The notes: a model not told the origin generated them from the letters alone. A stretch of DNA of 64,000 nt from Bradyrhizobium erythrophlei (GCA_900129675.1 FSRD01000001.1:6251501-6315500); one strand, 5' to 3'. Shown: positions 17,384 to 26,258, counted from the first letter of the stretch. Translations and numbers: made by a program.

Positions 17384-17451
17384 TTTTATTTGACGCTTTG
17401 AGAGATTGGCGACGCGGCGTTTTTTGTTCGCGTCGCCCTCGGAACAACGCG

Positions 17452-18360
17452 CTAAGCGACCATTGGCCTTTTCGAGCGAACGTCCGAGATGAAGGAGGCG
17501 AGCGCTTCGCCGATCTCGTGCGGGCAATCCTCGGGGACGTAATGCTTCGCCGGGACAGTGATTTCACGCTGGTTGGGCCATTTTCGACAGAACTCGCGGG
17601 CCGCGCCCGCCGTCCCATGCCCCTGGTCAGCGTTCACAAACAGCTTCGGGACGCCGGCACTGCCCGCAAGCCAATCGCTGTATCGCTTGATGAGCCGATA
17701 ATTGTCCTCAGGGTCCCCTTCGAACACGATTTCGCGCGGCCAGATTAACGTAGGTAGGCGGGAGGCGCCGGGTTCGGCAAAGGGCGCGCGATAGTAGGCC
17801 TTCTCCTTTTCGCTGAGCCTGCGGATGATGCCGAACTCGAAGAGCATCTTCTCGACGAAAAAATTGTCCTGCAGAACGATCTTTTCGCCCTCGGGACCGC
17901 GCAGCGCCTTAAACATGGGCTCCCGTCCTGGCGGGAGGTCCGTCCAAAGCCGCGGTCGAACCATGGCCTCCATGTACACGATACCGGCAATCCTCTCGGG
18001 ATGGCGATAGGCCCGATGGAATCCCAGTGCCGCCCCCCAGTCGTGCAGCACCAGGATGATGTCGCGCAGATCCAGAGCGTCGAACCAAGCGTCCAAATAA
18101 GCCGCATGATCCTCGAATTTGTAAGCGTAGCGAAGCGATTTGCCTGATTGACCCATCCCGATCAGGTCAGGGGCCAAACACCGGCCAAGGCCTTCGGCGT
18201 AAGGAATCACGTTCCTCCACATATAGGAAGATGTCGGGTTTCCATGAAGAAACACTACCGGTTTTCCTTCGCCGACATCGACGTAGGCCATCTCGCTGTC
18301 GAGTACGGTCATGCGCTTCATGGTGTACGGAAAATCTTCTGATATGGACTTGGAACTCAT
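17452..18360 (-). CDS. Haloalkane dehalogenase-like alpha/beta hydrolase
   Basis: Hydrolase of 302 residues closest to the DhaA/LinB subfamily. The oxyanion and halide-binding segment HGNPTSSYMWR gives Asn41. The nucleophile elbow VLHDWGAALGFH gives Asp107 with Trp108 behind it. Glu131 lies in VYMEAM, and the His base is His273 in PAKHYVPED. The cap contains APFAEPGASRLPTLIWPREI, close to the LinB/DhaA cap. All catalytic and halide-stabilising positions known for this subfamily are present, so C-halogen hydrolysis is plausible; other ester or epoxide hydrolases share the fold. It is last of a minus-strand run with a GST and a flavin reductase. Confidence 0.82.
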   Translation of the reverse strand: MSSKSISEDFPYTMKRMTVLDSEMAYVDVGEGKPVVFLHGNPTSSYMWRNVIPYAEGLGRCLAPDLIGMGQSGKSLRYAYKFEDHAAYLDAWFDALDLRDIILVLHDWGAALGFHRAYRHPERIAGIVYMEAMVRPRLWTDLPPGREPMFKALRGPEGEKIVLQDNFFVEKMLFEFGIIRRLSEKEKAYYRAPFAEPGASRLPTLIWPREIVFEGDPEDNYRLIKRYSDWLAGSAGVPKLFVNADQGHGTAGAAREFCRKWPNQREITVPAKHYVPEDCPHEIGEALASFISDVRSKRPMVA

Positions 18361-18396
18361 CTAATCCTCTGCTTTTGTGGGCTTCATCTGACTGCT

Positions 18397-19014
18397 TCAG
18401 CTTAGCGGCAGCATCACTTCTTTGCGGAATGCCAGCCGTTCCGTAAGACTGTCGTACCACCGACGAAGATTGGCGAACTTGGGATGAACTATGTCGAGCG
18501 CGTACCAACGGTAGACAGAGGCGCCGACCGGGATGTCAGCCATCGAAAAGGCACCGCCACCTACGAACCGTCGATCGGCAAGTCTTTCGTCGAGCATCGC
18601 CATGACCGCCGCGCACCGCGCTTCGGCCTTTTTTTGGGCCGCCGGATCGCGTTGATCGTTGGGCGTACGAATTAGCCCGATGAAGACTGGGCGTAAGGCG
18701 GGCCAGAGCGTGGTGGCCTGCCAGTCCATCCAACGTTCGCAATCGAACCGCCGACGAATGTCGACGGGACACATGCGCGCATCGCCGTACCTTTGCGCGA
18801 GGTAGCGAACAATTACGTTGGATTCCCACAGCGAGAGACCGTCGTCCTCCAGAGTCGGGACCAACCGATTAGGATTCATCTCGATGTACTTGGGATCGTC
18901 GGTGCCTCCGAACTCACCCCCGACGACGATGTGTTCCGGCGATAAATTGAGTTCTCCGCAACACCACAGGACTTTCTGAACATTGATGGAATTCGGCCGT
19001 CCCCAGACCTTCAT
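18397..19014 (-). CDS. Glutathione S-transferase
   Basis: GST of 205 residues from the ATG at 19,014. The thioredoxin-like domain begins MKVWGRPNSINVQKVLWCCG, with NPNRLVPTLEDDG and the glutathione-binding WESNVIVRYLAQRY. The helical domain has FSMADIPVGASVYRWYALD. The Ser in the first helix (RPNSINVQK) could be the catalytic Ser of theta-like bacterial GSTs. GAAGGA lies 10 bases before this ATG. A GTG at 19,062 overlapping the upstream stop as GTGA is an alternative start and would give translational coupling with the flavin reductase. It sits between the flavin reductase and the dehalogenase-like gene. Confidence 0.82.
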   Translation of the reverse strand: MKVWGRPNSINVQKVLWCCGELNLSPEHIVVGGEFGGTDDPKYIEMNPNRLVPTLEDDGLSLWESNVIVRYLAQRYGDARMCPVDIRRRFDCERWMDWQATTLWPALRPVFIGLIRTPNDQRDPAAQKKAEARCAAVMAMLDERLADRRFVGGGAFSMADIPVGASVYRWYALDIVHPKFANLRRWYDSLTERLAFRKEVMLPLS

Positions 19015-19058
19015 GGATGACATTTCCTTCGAGCAGGCCATTATTTCAGCTGTGCCGC

Positions 19059-19574
19059 TCACGATGCGGCCGCTAGGCGCGTATGCGTTCCGTAGTTGCC
19101 GCCACTAAAGATAAGCGGGCTGCCCTCGCGGTACGACACTCGTTGGACGCGACCGATGAAAATGATGTGGTCGCCCCCGCTCGTTGTGCTCTCCATTTCG
19201 CATTCAAACAGGGCGAGGGGATCGTGGAGGACAGGACACCCTGCAAAGCCGGCCTTGAATGCGATCCCGTCGAATTTGTCGGCGTGCGATCTCGCGAAGT
19301 GATCGGACAGGCTCGATTGCTCGTCCGCAAGGACATTGACGGCGAAGGCGCCGGCGTCGAGGAAGCTCTTCATGGAGGGGGCCTGGCGACGCAGGCTCCA
19401 AAGTATCAACGGCGGGTCGAGCGAGACCGCGGCGAAGGAATTGGCCGTGAGACCCTCGAGCTTTCCGCTCGGCGCGCGTGTCGTCACGACCGCAACGCCG
19501 GTGGCGTATCGCCCCAGGGCATTGCGTAACTGGCGCGAGTCAATCCGTTCCATCTGATCCATGATGTCCGTCAT
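19059..19574 (-). CDS. Flavin reductase family protein (FMN-binding split barrel)
   Basis: Protein of 171 residues with the flavin-reductase-like fold. It reads LRNALGRYATGVAVVTTRA, then LTANSFAAVSLDPPLILWSL and AFAVNVLADEQSSLSDHFA, and near the end GDHIIFIGRVQRVSYREG. These are the conserved strands of the HpaC/DIM6-NTAB family, which supplies reduced FMN or FAD to two-component monooxygenases. The ATG at 19,574 is preceded by AGGAGA at 6 bases. It is first in the minus-strand run and divergent from the LysR gene. The LLM monooxygenase at 29,109 is a possible client. Confidence 0.85.
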   Translation of the reverse strand: MTDIMDQMERIDSRQLRNALGRYATGVAVVTTRAPSGKLEGLTANSFAAVSLDPPLILWSLRRQAPSMKSFLDAGAFAVNVLADEQSSLSDHFARSHADKFDGIAFKAGFAGCPVLHDPLALFECEMESTTSGGDHIIFIGRVQRVSYREGSPLIFSGGNYGTHTRLAAAS

Positions 19575-19674
19575 CAACAATCTCCTGCACAAAGAGAAGC
19601 CGTTGGCCCTTCCGCGTGTCAGGAAATCTAGCCGTAGATCGTCACAAGGAAAAATGATAAGTTTTGCTGACATC

Positions 19675-19691
19675 CATTACGGAGACTAATG
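19675..19691. promoter_or_regulatory. LysR-type dyad at the LysR/flavin-reductase divergent promoter
   Basis: CATTACG-GAG-ACTAATG has the same 17-bp layout as the perfect dyad at 20,696. Its core TTACGGAGACTAA is a T-N11-A element, the LysR binding pattern. It lies three bases before the proposed LysR start, which suits autorepression, and within reach of the flavin reductase promoter. Confidence 0.55.
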
Positions 19692-19693
19692 CC

Positions 19694-20656
19694 GTGGCCG
19701 TGACCGCCAGCATTCGTGACATCAAGCTTTTCGTCGCCGCCTATGAAGAGCGCTCTTTCACCGCGGCCGCCGTTCGGGAAGCCGCTACGCAGTCCGGCGT
19801 CTCCCAGCACATCGCGAAGCTCGAGGCGCTCCTCAAGGTGAAGCTTTTTTCCCGGAACGCGGGTGGTCTAGTCGCAACGCCCGCCGCTGACGCGTATTAC
19901 AATCGTTGCGTCGACGTGCTCAGGGTTCACGAGAACGCGCACATTGCATTGGGAGGCTACACGCGGGGGCTGCACGGAGAGATTAACGTCGGTTTAATGC
20001 CTTCCATGACCCGTTGCGTCCTTGCTCCGGCGTTGGCCAGGTTTATCGAGCAGCATCCCAATGTAGCGGTGCGGATATTGGAGGGTTATAGCGGCATCCT
20101 GACCAAGCAGGTGAAAGCGGGCGAACTTGAATTCGCCATTGTACCCGCACCCGCGTTTTCGGAGACGGTTGGTTTGAAAAGCCGACTTTTGGCGACTACT
20201 CCTGAGCTGTTGGTGACGCGAAAGAGCCCGTCAGTCAAAACATCGCGTTACGTTCGTCTTTCGGAATTGGATCCGCTGAAGCTGGTCGTGCCGGGTAGGG
20301 GAAACGCCAGGCGCATTCTGCTCGATGCGTACTTCGCATCCAACGGCGTACGCGTCGAGCGTGTCATGGAGCTCGACGCGATGTTCGGAACGCTGGGTGT
20401 TTTGTCCGAGACCGATTGGGCAGCGGTGCTTCCTGCTGTGATGATGTCGGATCCATCTGACCATAAGAACTTCAACATCAGGGTAATTTCCGACCCGCCT
20501 CTGACCCTCGACCTGATCCTCATCGAGGCGTCTCGACGACCCATGTCGCGTCCCGCCGAGGTTCTTCTCGGACTGATCAAGGAAGAGATGGATCGTCTGA
20601 ACCGCTCTTGGAGTACCGGACGGCCAACGACGCGTGGCACCGCGCGTAGGAAGTAG
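19694..20656 (+). CDS. LysR family transcriptional regulator
   Basis: Regulator of 320 residues. The N-terminal winged helix-turn-helix spans about residues 1-62, with IRDIKLFVAAYEERSFTAAA, SGVSQHIAKLEALLKVKLFS and the wing RNAGGLVATPA. The rest is a periplasmic-binding-protein-like effector domain starting GEINVGLMPSMTRCVLAPAL. I chose the GTG at 19,694 because GGAG lies 9 bases upstream; a TTG at 19,664 is possible. It is divergent from the flavin reductase operon and just upstream of the transporter operon. Matching dyads at 19,675, 20,696 and 29,015 make it the likely regulator of these units. Confidence 0.88.
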   Translation: MAVTASIRDIKLFVAAYEERSFTAAAVREAATQSGVSQHIAKLEALLKVKLFSRNAGGLVATPAADAYYNRCVDVLRVHENAHIALGGYTRGLHGEINVGLMPSMTRCVLAPALARFIEQHPNVAVRILEGYSGILTKQVKAGELEFAIVPAPAFSETVGLKSRLLATTPELLVTRKSPSVKTSRYVRLSELDPLKLVVPGRGNARRILLDAYFASNGVRVERVMELDAMFGTLGVLSETDWAAVLPAVMMSDPSDHKNFNIRVISDPPLTLDLILIEASRRPMSRPAEVLLGLIKEEMDRLNRSWSTGRPTTRGTARRK

Positions 20657-20695
20657 AGCGCAAGCCTTCATTCGGCTGATGGGCACGAACGACTT

Positions 20696-20712
20696 CATTA
20701 CGTTCCGTAATG
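20696..20712. promoter_or_regulatory. Perfect LysR-type dyad upstream of the transporter operon
   Basis: CATTACG-TTC-CGTAATG is a perfect 7+7 dyad with a 3-base spacer, about 140 bases upstream of the permease start. Its core TTACGTTCCGTAA fits T-N11-A. It is the best-conserved of three copies in the window. Confidence 0.65.
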
Positions 20713-20848
20713 GGGCGCGACAGATATCATGATTTTTTCGGTTGATGGTTTCTTGCTAGGAAACGTTCAGGCGACCGGACCGCCTAATCGTCCGCAATAA
20801 GCCCGCAAACGGCACAGTTGGGGATTCGCAAAGGGATGGTACCGCAAC

Positions 20849-21727
20849 ATGATGCAATCAGCTGGCCTTTTGTTTGACGCGCTGGTGTCCGGCGTTCTCG
20901 TCGGCGGCTTCTATGCAGCGATGGCCGTCGGCATATCCATCGCCTTCGGGATGCTTGGCATCAGCAATATCGCCCATCCCGCTGTAATATTGCTCGGCTC
21001 GTTCATCGCCTACGTCTTGAATACGCAGTTCGGCATGGACCCGCTTCTGGTCGGCTTGCTGTTGGTGGTGCCATTCTTTTTACTGGGGATGGGACTTTAC
21101 TCTGGTTACGAACTCTTCTTCGAACGGCGCGGCGCCGAACTAATCCGCGGATTGTCTTTCTTTTTCGGGCTGCTTTTCATCACGGAAGTCGGCCTGCAAC
21201 TGGCGTTCGGGGTCGACTACCGGCTTGTGGAGGCGCGTTACATCGGGCCGACATTCGACATCGGTCCGTTGTCGTTGCCGTTGCGGATGTTGATTCCGTT
21301 CCTTGCGTCGATCGCGATGCTGGTTTGCCTTCAACTCTTTTTCGTCAGGACATTCACGGGACGGGCTATCATGGGGGTGGCCCAGGACAAGCTCGCCGTC
21401 CAGCTCATGGGGGCCGCTCCGACCCGGATCAAGCGGATCGCGTTCGGGATATCGACAAGCACGGCAGCGTTGGCGGGAGTCTTCCTGATCATCCTGCAAC
21501 CGGTCGAACCGTCGATGGGGCGCGACTACATCGGCCGCATCTTTGCAATATGCGTTCTCGGCGGAGTGGGCTCGCTTCCGGGCACTTTCGTGGCAGCGAT
21601 GATCGTCGGCGTCATCGAAAGCGTCACCTCTACGTTCTACGGCCCTTCCTGGTCCCCAGCCGTTGCATTCGGAATGTTGCTAATAGCGCTTGTGGTTCGT
21701 CCCGCGGGCATTTTTGGGAGAGCCTGA
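20849..21727 (+). CDS. Branched-chain-type ABC transporter permease, LivH family
   Basis: Inner-membrane permease of 292 residues with about eight hydrophobic segments. It begins with ALVSGVLVGGFYAAMAVGIS and AFGMLGISNIAHPAVILLGS, the LivH signature, and carries the conserved cytoplasmic loop AVQLMGAAPTRIKRIAFGIS. It also has FAICVLGGVGSLPGTFVAAM near the end. It forms the heterodimeric channel with the LivM-type permease, whose ATG overlaps its stop. Unlike amino-acid systems, this transporter lies among catabolic genes, so the cargo is probably an aromatic or organic acid. Confidence 0.9.
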   Translation: MMQSAGLLFDALVSGVLVGGFYAAMAVGISIAFGMLGISNIAHPAVILLGSFIAYVLNTQFGMDPLLVGLLLVVPFFLLGMGLYSGYELFFERRGAELIRGLSFFFGLLFITEVGLQLAFGVDYRLVEARYIGPTFDIGPLSLPLRMLIPFLASIAMLVCLQLFFVRTFTGRAIMGVAQDKLAVQLMGAAPTRIKRIAFGISTSTAALAGVFLIILQPVEPSMGRDYIGRIFAICVLGGVGSLPGTFVAAMIVGVIESVTSTFYGPSWSPAVAFGMLLIALVVRPAGIFGRA

Positions 21728-22728
21728 TGACCAACATCCGATTTTCAGCAATCGCCGTCGTTGTTGGTGCGGCCCTGGTAGGTGCAAGCCTGTTAGTCGA
21801 CAACGACTACTACGTCTTCGCGGCGTACTTCGTCCTGCAGTACGTGATTCTGGCGACGGCTTGGAACATCCTCGGCGGATACGTGGGTTACGTGAATTTC
21901 GGTACTACGGCTTTTCTCGCTATCGGTGTTTATAGCGCCGTTGCCCTCCATAAATGGCTTGAGCTCCCCGTGCCGGTACTAATGGTGATCTCTGGCGCAC
22001 TTTGCGGTGGAATCGGCTTGGCTATGGGGTATCTCACGATACGCCTCCGGGGGATTTACTTCACGATCGCAACGCTGGCCTTGGCGGTCGTCGTGCAGAC
22101 CTTCATCACCAATTGGGATTATGTCGGCGGCTCTCGCGGAACCTACATCATGCGGCCGGACGAGACTCCATTTTTCGGAAGCTACGTTAAGTATCTCTTC
22201 TTCCTCATGGTCGTCCTGGCGATGAGCTCCGTTGCGATCGCCCGTGCCATCGAAAGATCGACGTTCGGTTTCGGTCTGGCGGCGATCCGCGACGACGAGG
22301 GAGCGGCTGCCGCAGCGGGGGTGCCCACACTGAGACTCAAACTCGTCGCAGCGATGTTGAGCGGCGGTCTGATGGGAATGGCCGGCACTCCGCTCCCATT
22401 CTATCTCACCTATGTCGAGCCGACGTCGTCGTTCAGTCTGGCTTACACGGTCAATAGCGTCGCCATGCCGCTAATCGGCGGTACGAGCAGTTGGATCGGG
22501 CCCGTTATCGGCGCGCTTCTGCTCGGATCGATGCAACAGGCGATGACCGTGTTGATTTCTTCATCCGTGAATCTGTTGGTGGTGGGCGTCCTGCTGGTTC
22601 TGTTCGTGGTTGCGGCGCCGACCGGTATCCTTGGCATGATCAAAGCGATGCGCTCGCGCACGTCGGAGGACAAATCTGCCCTCATAGACGCGGTGCTCGT
22701 TCCCGAGAAGAGGAGCAGCAGCAGATGA
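21727..22728 (+). CDS. Branched-chain-type ABC transporter permease, LivM family
   Basis: Second permease, 333 residues. After an N-terminal pair of membrane segments it has the LivM hallmark ATAWNILGGYVGYVNFGTTA, then GYLTIRLRGIYFTIATLALA. The coupling-helix region AIRDDEGAAAAAGVPTLRLK is typical, as is GGTSSWIGPVIGALLLG. The ATG overlaps the LivH stop (TGATG) and its own stop overlaps the ATPase ATG, so the four transporter genes are tightly coupled. Confidence 0.9.
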   Translation: MTNIRFSAIAVVVGAALVGASLLVDNDYYVFAAYFVLQYVILATAWNILGGYVGYVNFGTTAFLAIGVYSAVALHKWLELPVPVLMVISGALCGGIGLAMGYLTIRLRGIYFTIATLALAVVVQTFITNWDYVGGSRGTYIMRPDETPFFGSYVKYLFFLMVVLAMSSVAIARAIERSTFGFGLAAIRDDEGAAAAAGVPTLRLKLVAAMLSGGLMGMAGTPLPFYLTYVEPTSSFSLAYTVNSVAMPLIGGTSSWIGPVIGALLLGSMQQAMTVLISSSVNLLVVGVLLVLFVVAAPTGILGMIKAMRSRTSEDKSALIDAVLVPEKRSSSR

Positions 22729-23465
22729 GGGAAGGGATCATCCTGGAGGCAACAAAGGTCAAAAAGAAGTTCGGCGGCTTCGTCGCGCTAAACGACATTG
22801 ACCTCACGATCCGCCGAGGTGAGCGGGTTGGCCTCATCGGCCCGAACGGCTCCGGCAAGAGCACTTTGACGAACTGTCTCTGTGGAGCAATCAAGCCCGA
22901 CGGAGGCAGCGTTTCGTTCGCCGGCCAAACCATCGACGGCGTGTCGGCCCATGAACGGGCCAGACTGGGAATTGGGCGGAGCTTTCAACTGCCGCGTCCG
23001 TTCCACAGCCTGTCGCTCCTGGACAACATTCGAGTACCGCTCAAGTACGTGGTGAACAGGAGAGCCGGTCACCGGATGTCCGAGCAGGATATCTCGACAC
23101 GCGCCGCAGAATTGCTAGGGAAATTCGGCCTCGGTGGGAAGGCTGGACGGCTACCGCGCGACCTCACTCAGGTTGAGATGAGAAAGCTCGAGCTCGCGCG
23201 TGCAATGGCGACGGAGCCCACACTATTGGTTTCCGACGAAGCGATGGCAGGCCTTTCCAATTCGGAAGTGGACGAGATCCTGGGCCTTCTGATGGCGCTC
23301 AACGAAGAAGGCGTGGCTATCATTTTCATTGAGCACATCATGCGCGCCGTAATGGTTTTCTCGGAACGGCTGGTAGTCCTTGTCGCCGGTCAAAAGATAG
23401 CGGACGGACTGCCAAAGGAAGTGATCGCAAACAAGCACGTAGTGGGAGCTTATCTCGGTGAATAG
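22725..23465 (+). CDS. Branched-chain-type ABC transporter ATPase, LivG family
   Basis: ATPase of 246 residues. Walker A is GPNGSGKST, the Q-loop region is GIGRSFQLPRPFHSLSLLDN, and Walker B is LLVSDEAMAGLSNSEVDEI with a His switch in FIEHIMRAVM. The ABC signature is odd: where family members read LSYGQQRRLEIARAL, this one reads LTQVEMRKLELARAM and so lacks the Gly and Ser or Gln that contact ATP. Walker B also has DEA in place of DEP. The LivF partner has a normal signature, so at least one composite ATP site would be intact. ATGA overlaps the LivM stop. Confidence 0.88.
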   Translation: MREGIILEATKVKKKFGGFVALNDIDLTIRRGERVGLIGPNGSGKSTLTNCLCGAIKPDGGSVSFAGQTIDGVSAHERARLGIGRSFQLPRPFHSLSLLDNIRVPLKYVVNRRAGHRMSEQDISTRAAELLGKFGLGGKAGRLPRDLTQVEMRKLELARAMATEPTLLVSDEAMAGLSNSEVDEILGLLMALNEEGVAIIFIEHIMRAVMVFSERLVVLVAGQKIADGLPKEVIANKHVVGAYLGE

Positions 23466-24186
23466 TATCCGGACCGAAAAGCTCTGCGCCGGCTACGGCA
23501 GCGTGCGCATTCTTCACAACGTTTCACTGGAGGTCGCCGCGGGTGAAACCGTAGTTCTGCTGGGTACGAATGGAAACGGCAAGAGTACGTTGATCAAGAC
23601 GATCATGGGAATCGTGAGTCCTTCGTCCGGCCGGATCGTGGCGGAGATCGATGGTAGGGAGCACGACCTGGTGGGGATGACGACGGAGGAGATTGTCGAT
23701 CTGGGAATCGCGTTGGTGCCCGAGGGGCGACGTTTGTTTCCGCGCCTTACCGTGGAAGAAAACCTGCTGCTTGGCGCCTATCGGCCTACGGCTCGCAAGC
23801 GTCTCAAAGACAATCTCACCTATTGTTACGAGGCGTTTCCCCGTCTCAACGAACGCCGTACCCAGCTCGCTGGGACGATGAGCGGCGGAGAGCAACAGAT
23901 GCTGGCCTTGGCGCGTGCCCTTATGTCGTCACCGAAAATCCTGGTCGTCGACGAGCCGTCCGTCGGATTATCACCGCTCTTCGTCCGTCGCACGATCGAC
24001 ATGATCGCACAGCTGAAGGATCGGTATGAACTCACGGTCCTCATGGCCGAGCAGAACTTCACGCAAGCCATCCGTATTGCCGACAAGGGATACGTCATCG
24101 TCCACGGAGAAATCGCCTTCCACGGCGAGAACCCCGAAGCCATGCACCGAAGCGATCTGATACGCCAACACTACCTGGGTCTTTGA
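23458..24186 (+). CDS. Branched-chain-type ABC transporter ATPase, LivF family
   Basis: Second ATPase, 242 residues. Walker A is GTNGNGKSTL, the signature is MSGGEQQMLALARALMSSPK, and Walker B is ILVVDEPSVGLSPLFVRR. LMAEQNFTQAIRIADKGYV gives the LivF-type region after Walker B, where Gln replaces the usual switch His, as is normal for LivF. It starts with a GTG at 23,458 inside the end of the LivG gene. It is followed at 50 bases by the substrate-binding protein. Confidence 0.9.
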   Translation: MNSIRTEKLCAGYGSVRILHNVSLEVAAGETVVLLGTNGNGKSTLIKTIMGIVSPSSGRIVAEIDGREHDLVGMTTEEIVDLGIALVPEGRRLFPRLTVEENLLLGAYRPTARKRLKDNLTYCYEAFPRLNERRTQLAGTMSGGEQQMLALARALMSSPKILVVDEPSVGLSPLFVRRTIDMIAQLKDRYELTVLMAEQNFTQAIRIADKGYVIVHGEIAFHGENPEAMHRSDLIRQHYLGL

Positions 24187-24236
24187 GACAGAGACTGATA
24201 ACGCGGCGGCGACCGGGCAACAAGAGGAGACGAGTA

Positions 24237-25496
24237 GTGAAGCCAAACAAGGGGATAGCGCGTCGCAGCGCGCTCGGCGTGATCGCGGGCGCGGGCGTCG
24301 CAATCGCGGGCCGCCGCGCGTTCGCGGCAGATCCGATAAAGATCGGTTTCGGAATTCAGCTTACCGGTCCCTTGGCGGCGAGCGGTAAGGCGGCCTTACT
24401 CGGTGCCCAAATCTGGGCAGAGGAGGTGAATAAGGCGGGTGGCTTGATCGGTCGTCCCGTGGAGCTGGTCTACTATGACGATCAGAGCAATCCGGGGCTC
24501 GTACCGGGACTCTACTCCAAGCTGATCGATGTCGATAAAGTGGATCTGCTGATGGCGAACACTACCAATCAGACCGCTCCAGCCATGCCGCTCATTATAC
24601 AGAAGAAGCGGCTCATAATGGCGATGTTCGCTCTGGCCGTGAACGAGCCATTCAAATATCCAGGCTTCTTTCAAATGCAGCCGTTCGGTCCGAACGGAAA
24701 GGAATCGATGTCTCGTGGTTATTTCGAAGGAGCAGCGACGATCGATCCGAAGCCACAAACTATCGCTCTGGTAGGGGCCGACGCTGAATTCGCCAAGAGC
24801 TCGCTTGAAGGTGCCAGGGCCCATTCGGCCCGGATGGGGCTAAAGATCGTATACGACAAAGTCTATCCTCCTAACACCGTGAACTTCACGCCGGTGTTGA
24901 GGTCGCTGCAGGCGACCTCTCCGGACCTGGTCTTCGTTGCGTCCTACCCGGCCGATACGGTCGGCATCATCCGAACTGCGCACGAGATCAAATTGGGAGC
25001 CAAGATGTTCGGCGGCACGTTGGTCGGCTGCCAATACACCGCTGTCAAGCAGCAGCTGGGCGAGGCGTTAAACGGGGTAGTGGGCTACGAGCAGTACGTA
25101 CCCGAACCAACTATCAACTTCCCAGGCATCGACGAGATGTTGCGGAAGTACCAAGCTCGGGCGGCCGAGCAGGGCGTCGATCCGCTTGGATACTACGTGC
25201 CTCCATCGGCATATGCATCGCTTCAGATACTTGGCGAGGCCGTTGTCAAGACGAACGGCCTCGATCAACGGAAATTATGGGAATACATCCACGCCAACAG
25301 TTTCGAGACCGTGGTCGGAGACGTCAAATTCGGTTCCGACGGAGAGTGGATCGAACCGCGACTGCTCACCGTTCAATTCCGCGACGTCAAGGGAAATGAT
25401 TTTCAGCAGTTCACGCAACCGGGCAAGGAAGTGATCATTTATCCCCCCAAATACCAGTCCGGAAATCTGCAGTATCCCTTCGTTCCGCGGAGATAG
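24237..25496 (+). CDS. ABC transporter substrate-binding protein, LivK-like, with Tat-type leader
   Basis: Periplasmic binding protein of 419 residues, type 1 fold. The leader reads IARRSALGVIAGAGVAIAGR and RAFAADPIKIGF, with an RR pair before a hydrophobic stretch and cleavage likely after AFA, so Tat export is possible. The mature part begins PIKIGFGIQLTGPLAASGKA and has VYYDDQSNPGLVPG. The GTG at 24,237 follows GAGGAGA. It closes the transporter operon. A paralog at 36,850 is about two-thirds identical by eye but has no permease or ATPase genes of its own, so both may serve this transporter. Confidence 0.9.
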   Translation: MKPNKGIARRSALGVIAGAGVAIAGRRAFAADPIKIGFGIQLTGPLAASGKAALLGAQIWAEEVNKAGGLIGRPVELVYYDDQSNPGLVPGLYSKLIDVDKVDLLMANTTNQTAPAMPLIIQKKRLIMAMFALAVNEPFKYPGFFQMQPFGPNGKESMSRGYFEGAATIDPKPQTIALVGADAEFAKSSLEGARAHSARMGLKIVYDKVYPPNTVNFTPVLRSLQATSPDLVFVASYPADTVGIIRTAHEIKLGAKMFGGTLVGCQYTAVKQQLGEALNGVVGYEQYVPEPTINFPGIDEMLRKYQARAAEQGVDPLGYYVPPSAYASLQILGEAVVKTNGLDQRKLWEYIHANSFETVVGDVKFGSDGEWIEPRLLTVQFRDVKGNDFQQFTQPGKEVIIYPPKYQSGNLQYPFVPRR

Positions 25497-25549
25497 CTAT
25501 CTTACGTCGGCTACCGCTGCGCACAAGGGCCGCGGTGGCCGGCAGTCGG

Positions 25550-26245
25550 TTATGCCCGGTTGTACGCTGGCGCGTTCCGCCCAAGTCCATCGAATAGGTC
25601 GAGCATCCGTTCGAACCACGCGTGCATCGGATCGGTCCCCTCAAGAAGTGCGAACGAGCTCGTACATCGAGCCCACTGAAATGGTCCGAACAGAGCGTAG
25701 TCCGCATACAGCGGCTGCTCGCCTCCAAAGAAAGGTTGGGTCTTGAGCACCAGACGGAAAGGCGCAAGGCTTTCCCGGAAGGGAGCCAGCCGATCCTGTC
25801 GACCGGCTACGAAGGCCTCGAGCGGCTTGCCCACTCGGGCCTCCCGACTGCTGCGGAAATACTGGCTGTCCTTTTCGTGAAGGTTCGCGAAAATGTCCAG
25901 CGCGATAAAGGGAAAGATGGTCCCGACCAGAATATCAGCATGCGCGCTGTAGAGACGGCTTAGGGCAAGACCCGCCATTCCTGAGAACAGCGTTGGATTA
26001 TCGGGATAGGTCAACTCAAGATATGTGGCGATTGCCCAGGAATCAGAAATCCATCGGCCGCCGTCCACGATGACCGGCACGCGGCCTTGCATCGATGGTG
26101 CGATAACATCCTTTTCGGTGAAGCGCCACGGTATAGTCTCGACCTCCAACCCTTTGTGGGCCAGCGCGAGACGTGTTCGCCAGCAGTAGGGACTGAAGCG
26201 GAGCGAAGGGTCTTCACCGGCCAGGTCGTACAGTATGATGCCCAT
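25550..26245 (-). CDS. LigE-like glutathione S-transferase (beta-etherase type)
   Basis: GST of 231 residues. The N-terminal domain reads LYDLAGEDPSLRFSPYCWRT and RLALAHKGLEVETIPWRF, then GRVPVIVDGGRWISDSWAIA and TYPDNPTLF. The C-terminal domain has YFRSSREARVGKPLEAF, FFGGEQPLYADYALFG and DLFDGLGR. These segments run parallel to LigE, the sphingomonad enzyme that cleaves lignin-type beta-aryl ethers with glutathione. The ATG at 26,245 is the first plausible start of the fold and leaves 13 bases to the upstream gene. It forms a minus-strand run with the Nu-class GST and GMC oxidoreductase. Substrate is inferred only. Confidence 0.82.
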   Translation of the reverse strand: MGIILYDLAGEDPSLRFSPYCWRTRLALAHKGLEVETIPWRFTEKDVIAPSMQGRVPVIVDGGRWISDSWAIATYLELTYPDNPTLFSGMAGLALSRLYSAHADILVGTIFPFIALDIFANLHEKDSQYFRSSREARVGKPLEAFVAGRQDRLAPFRESLAPFRLVLKTQPFFGGEQPLYADYALFGPFQWARCTSSFALLEGTDPMHAWFERMLDLFDGLGRNAPAYNRA

Positions 26246-26258
26246 GGGCGAGCTCGAG

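Noticed and set aside
17408..17437. Second terminator between the SDR and the hydrolase genes
   Set aside because: The 9-bp dyad is perfect but no T tract follows on either strand, so only the dyad at 17,346 is called a terminator.
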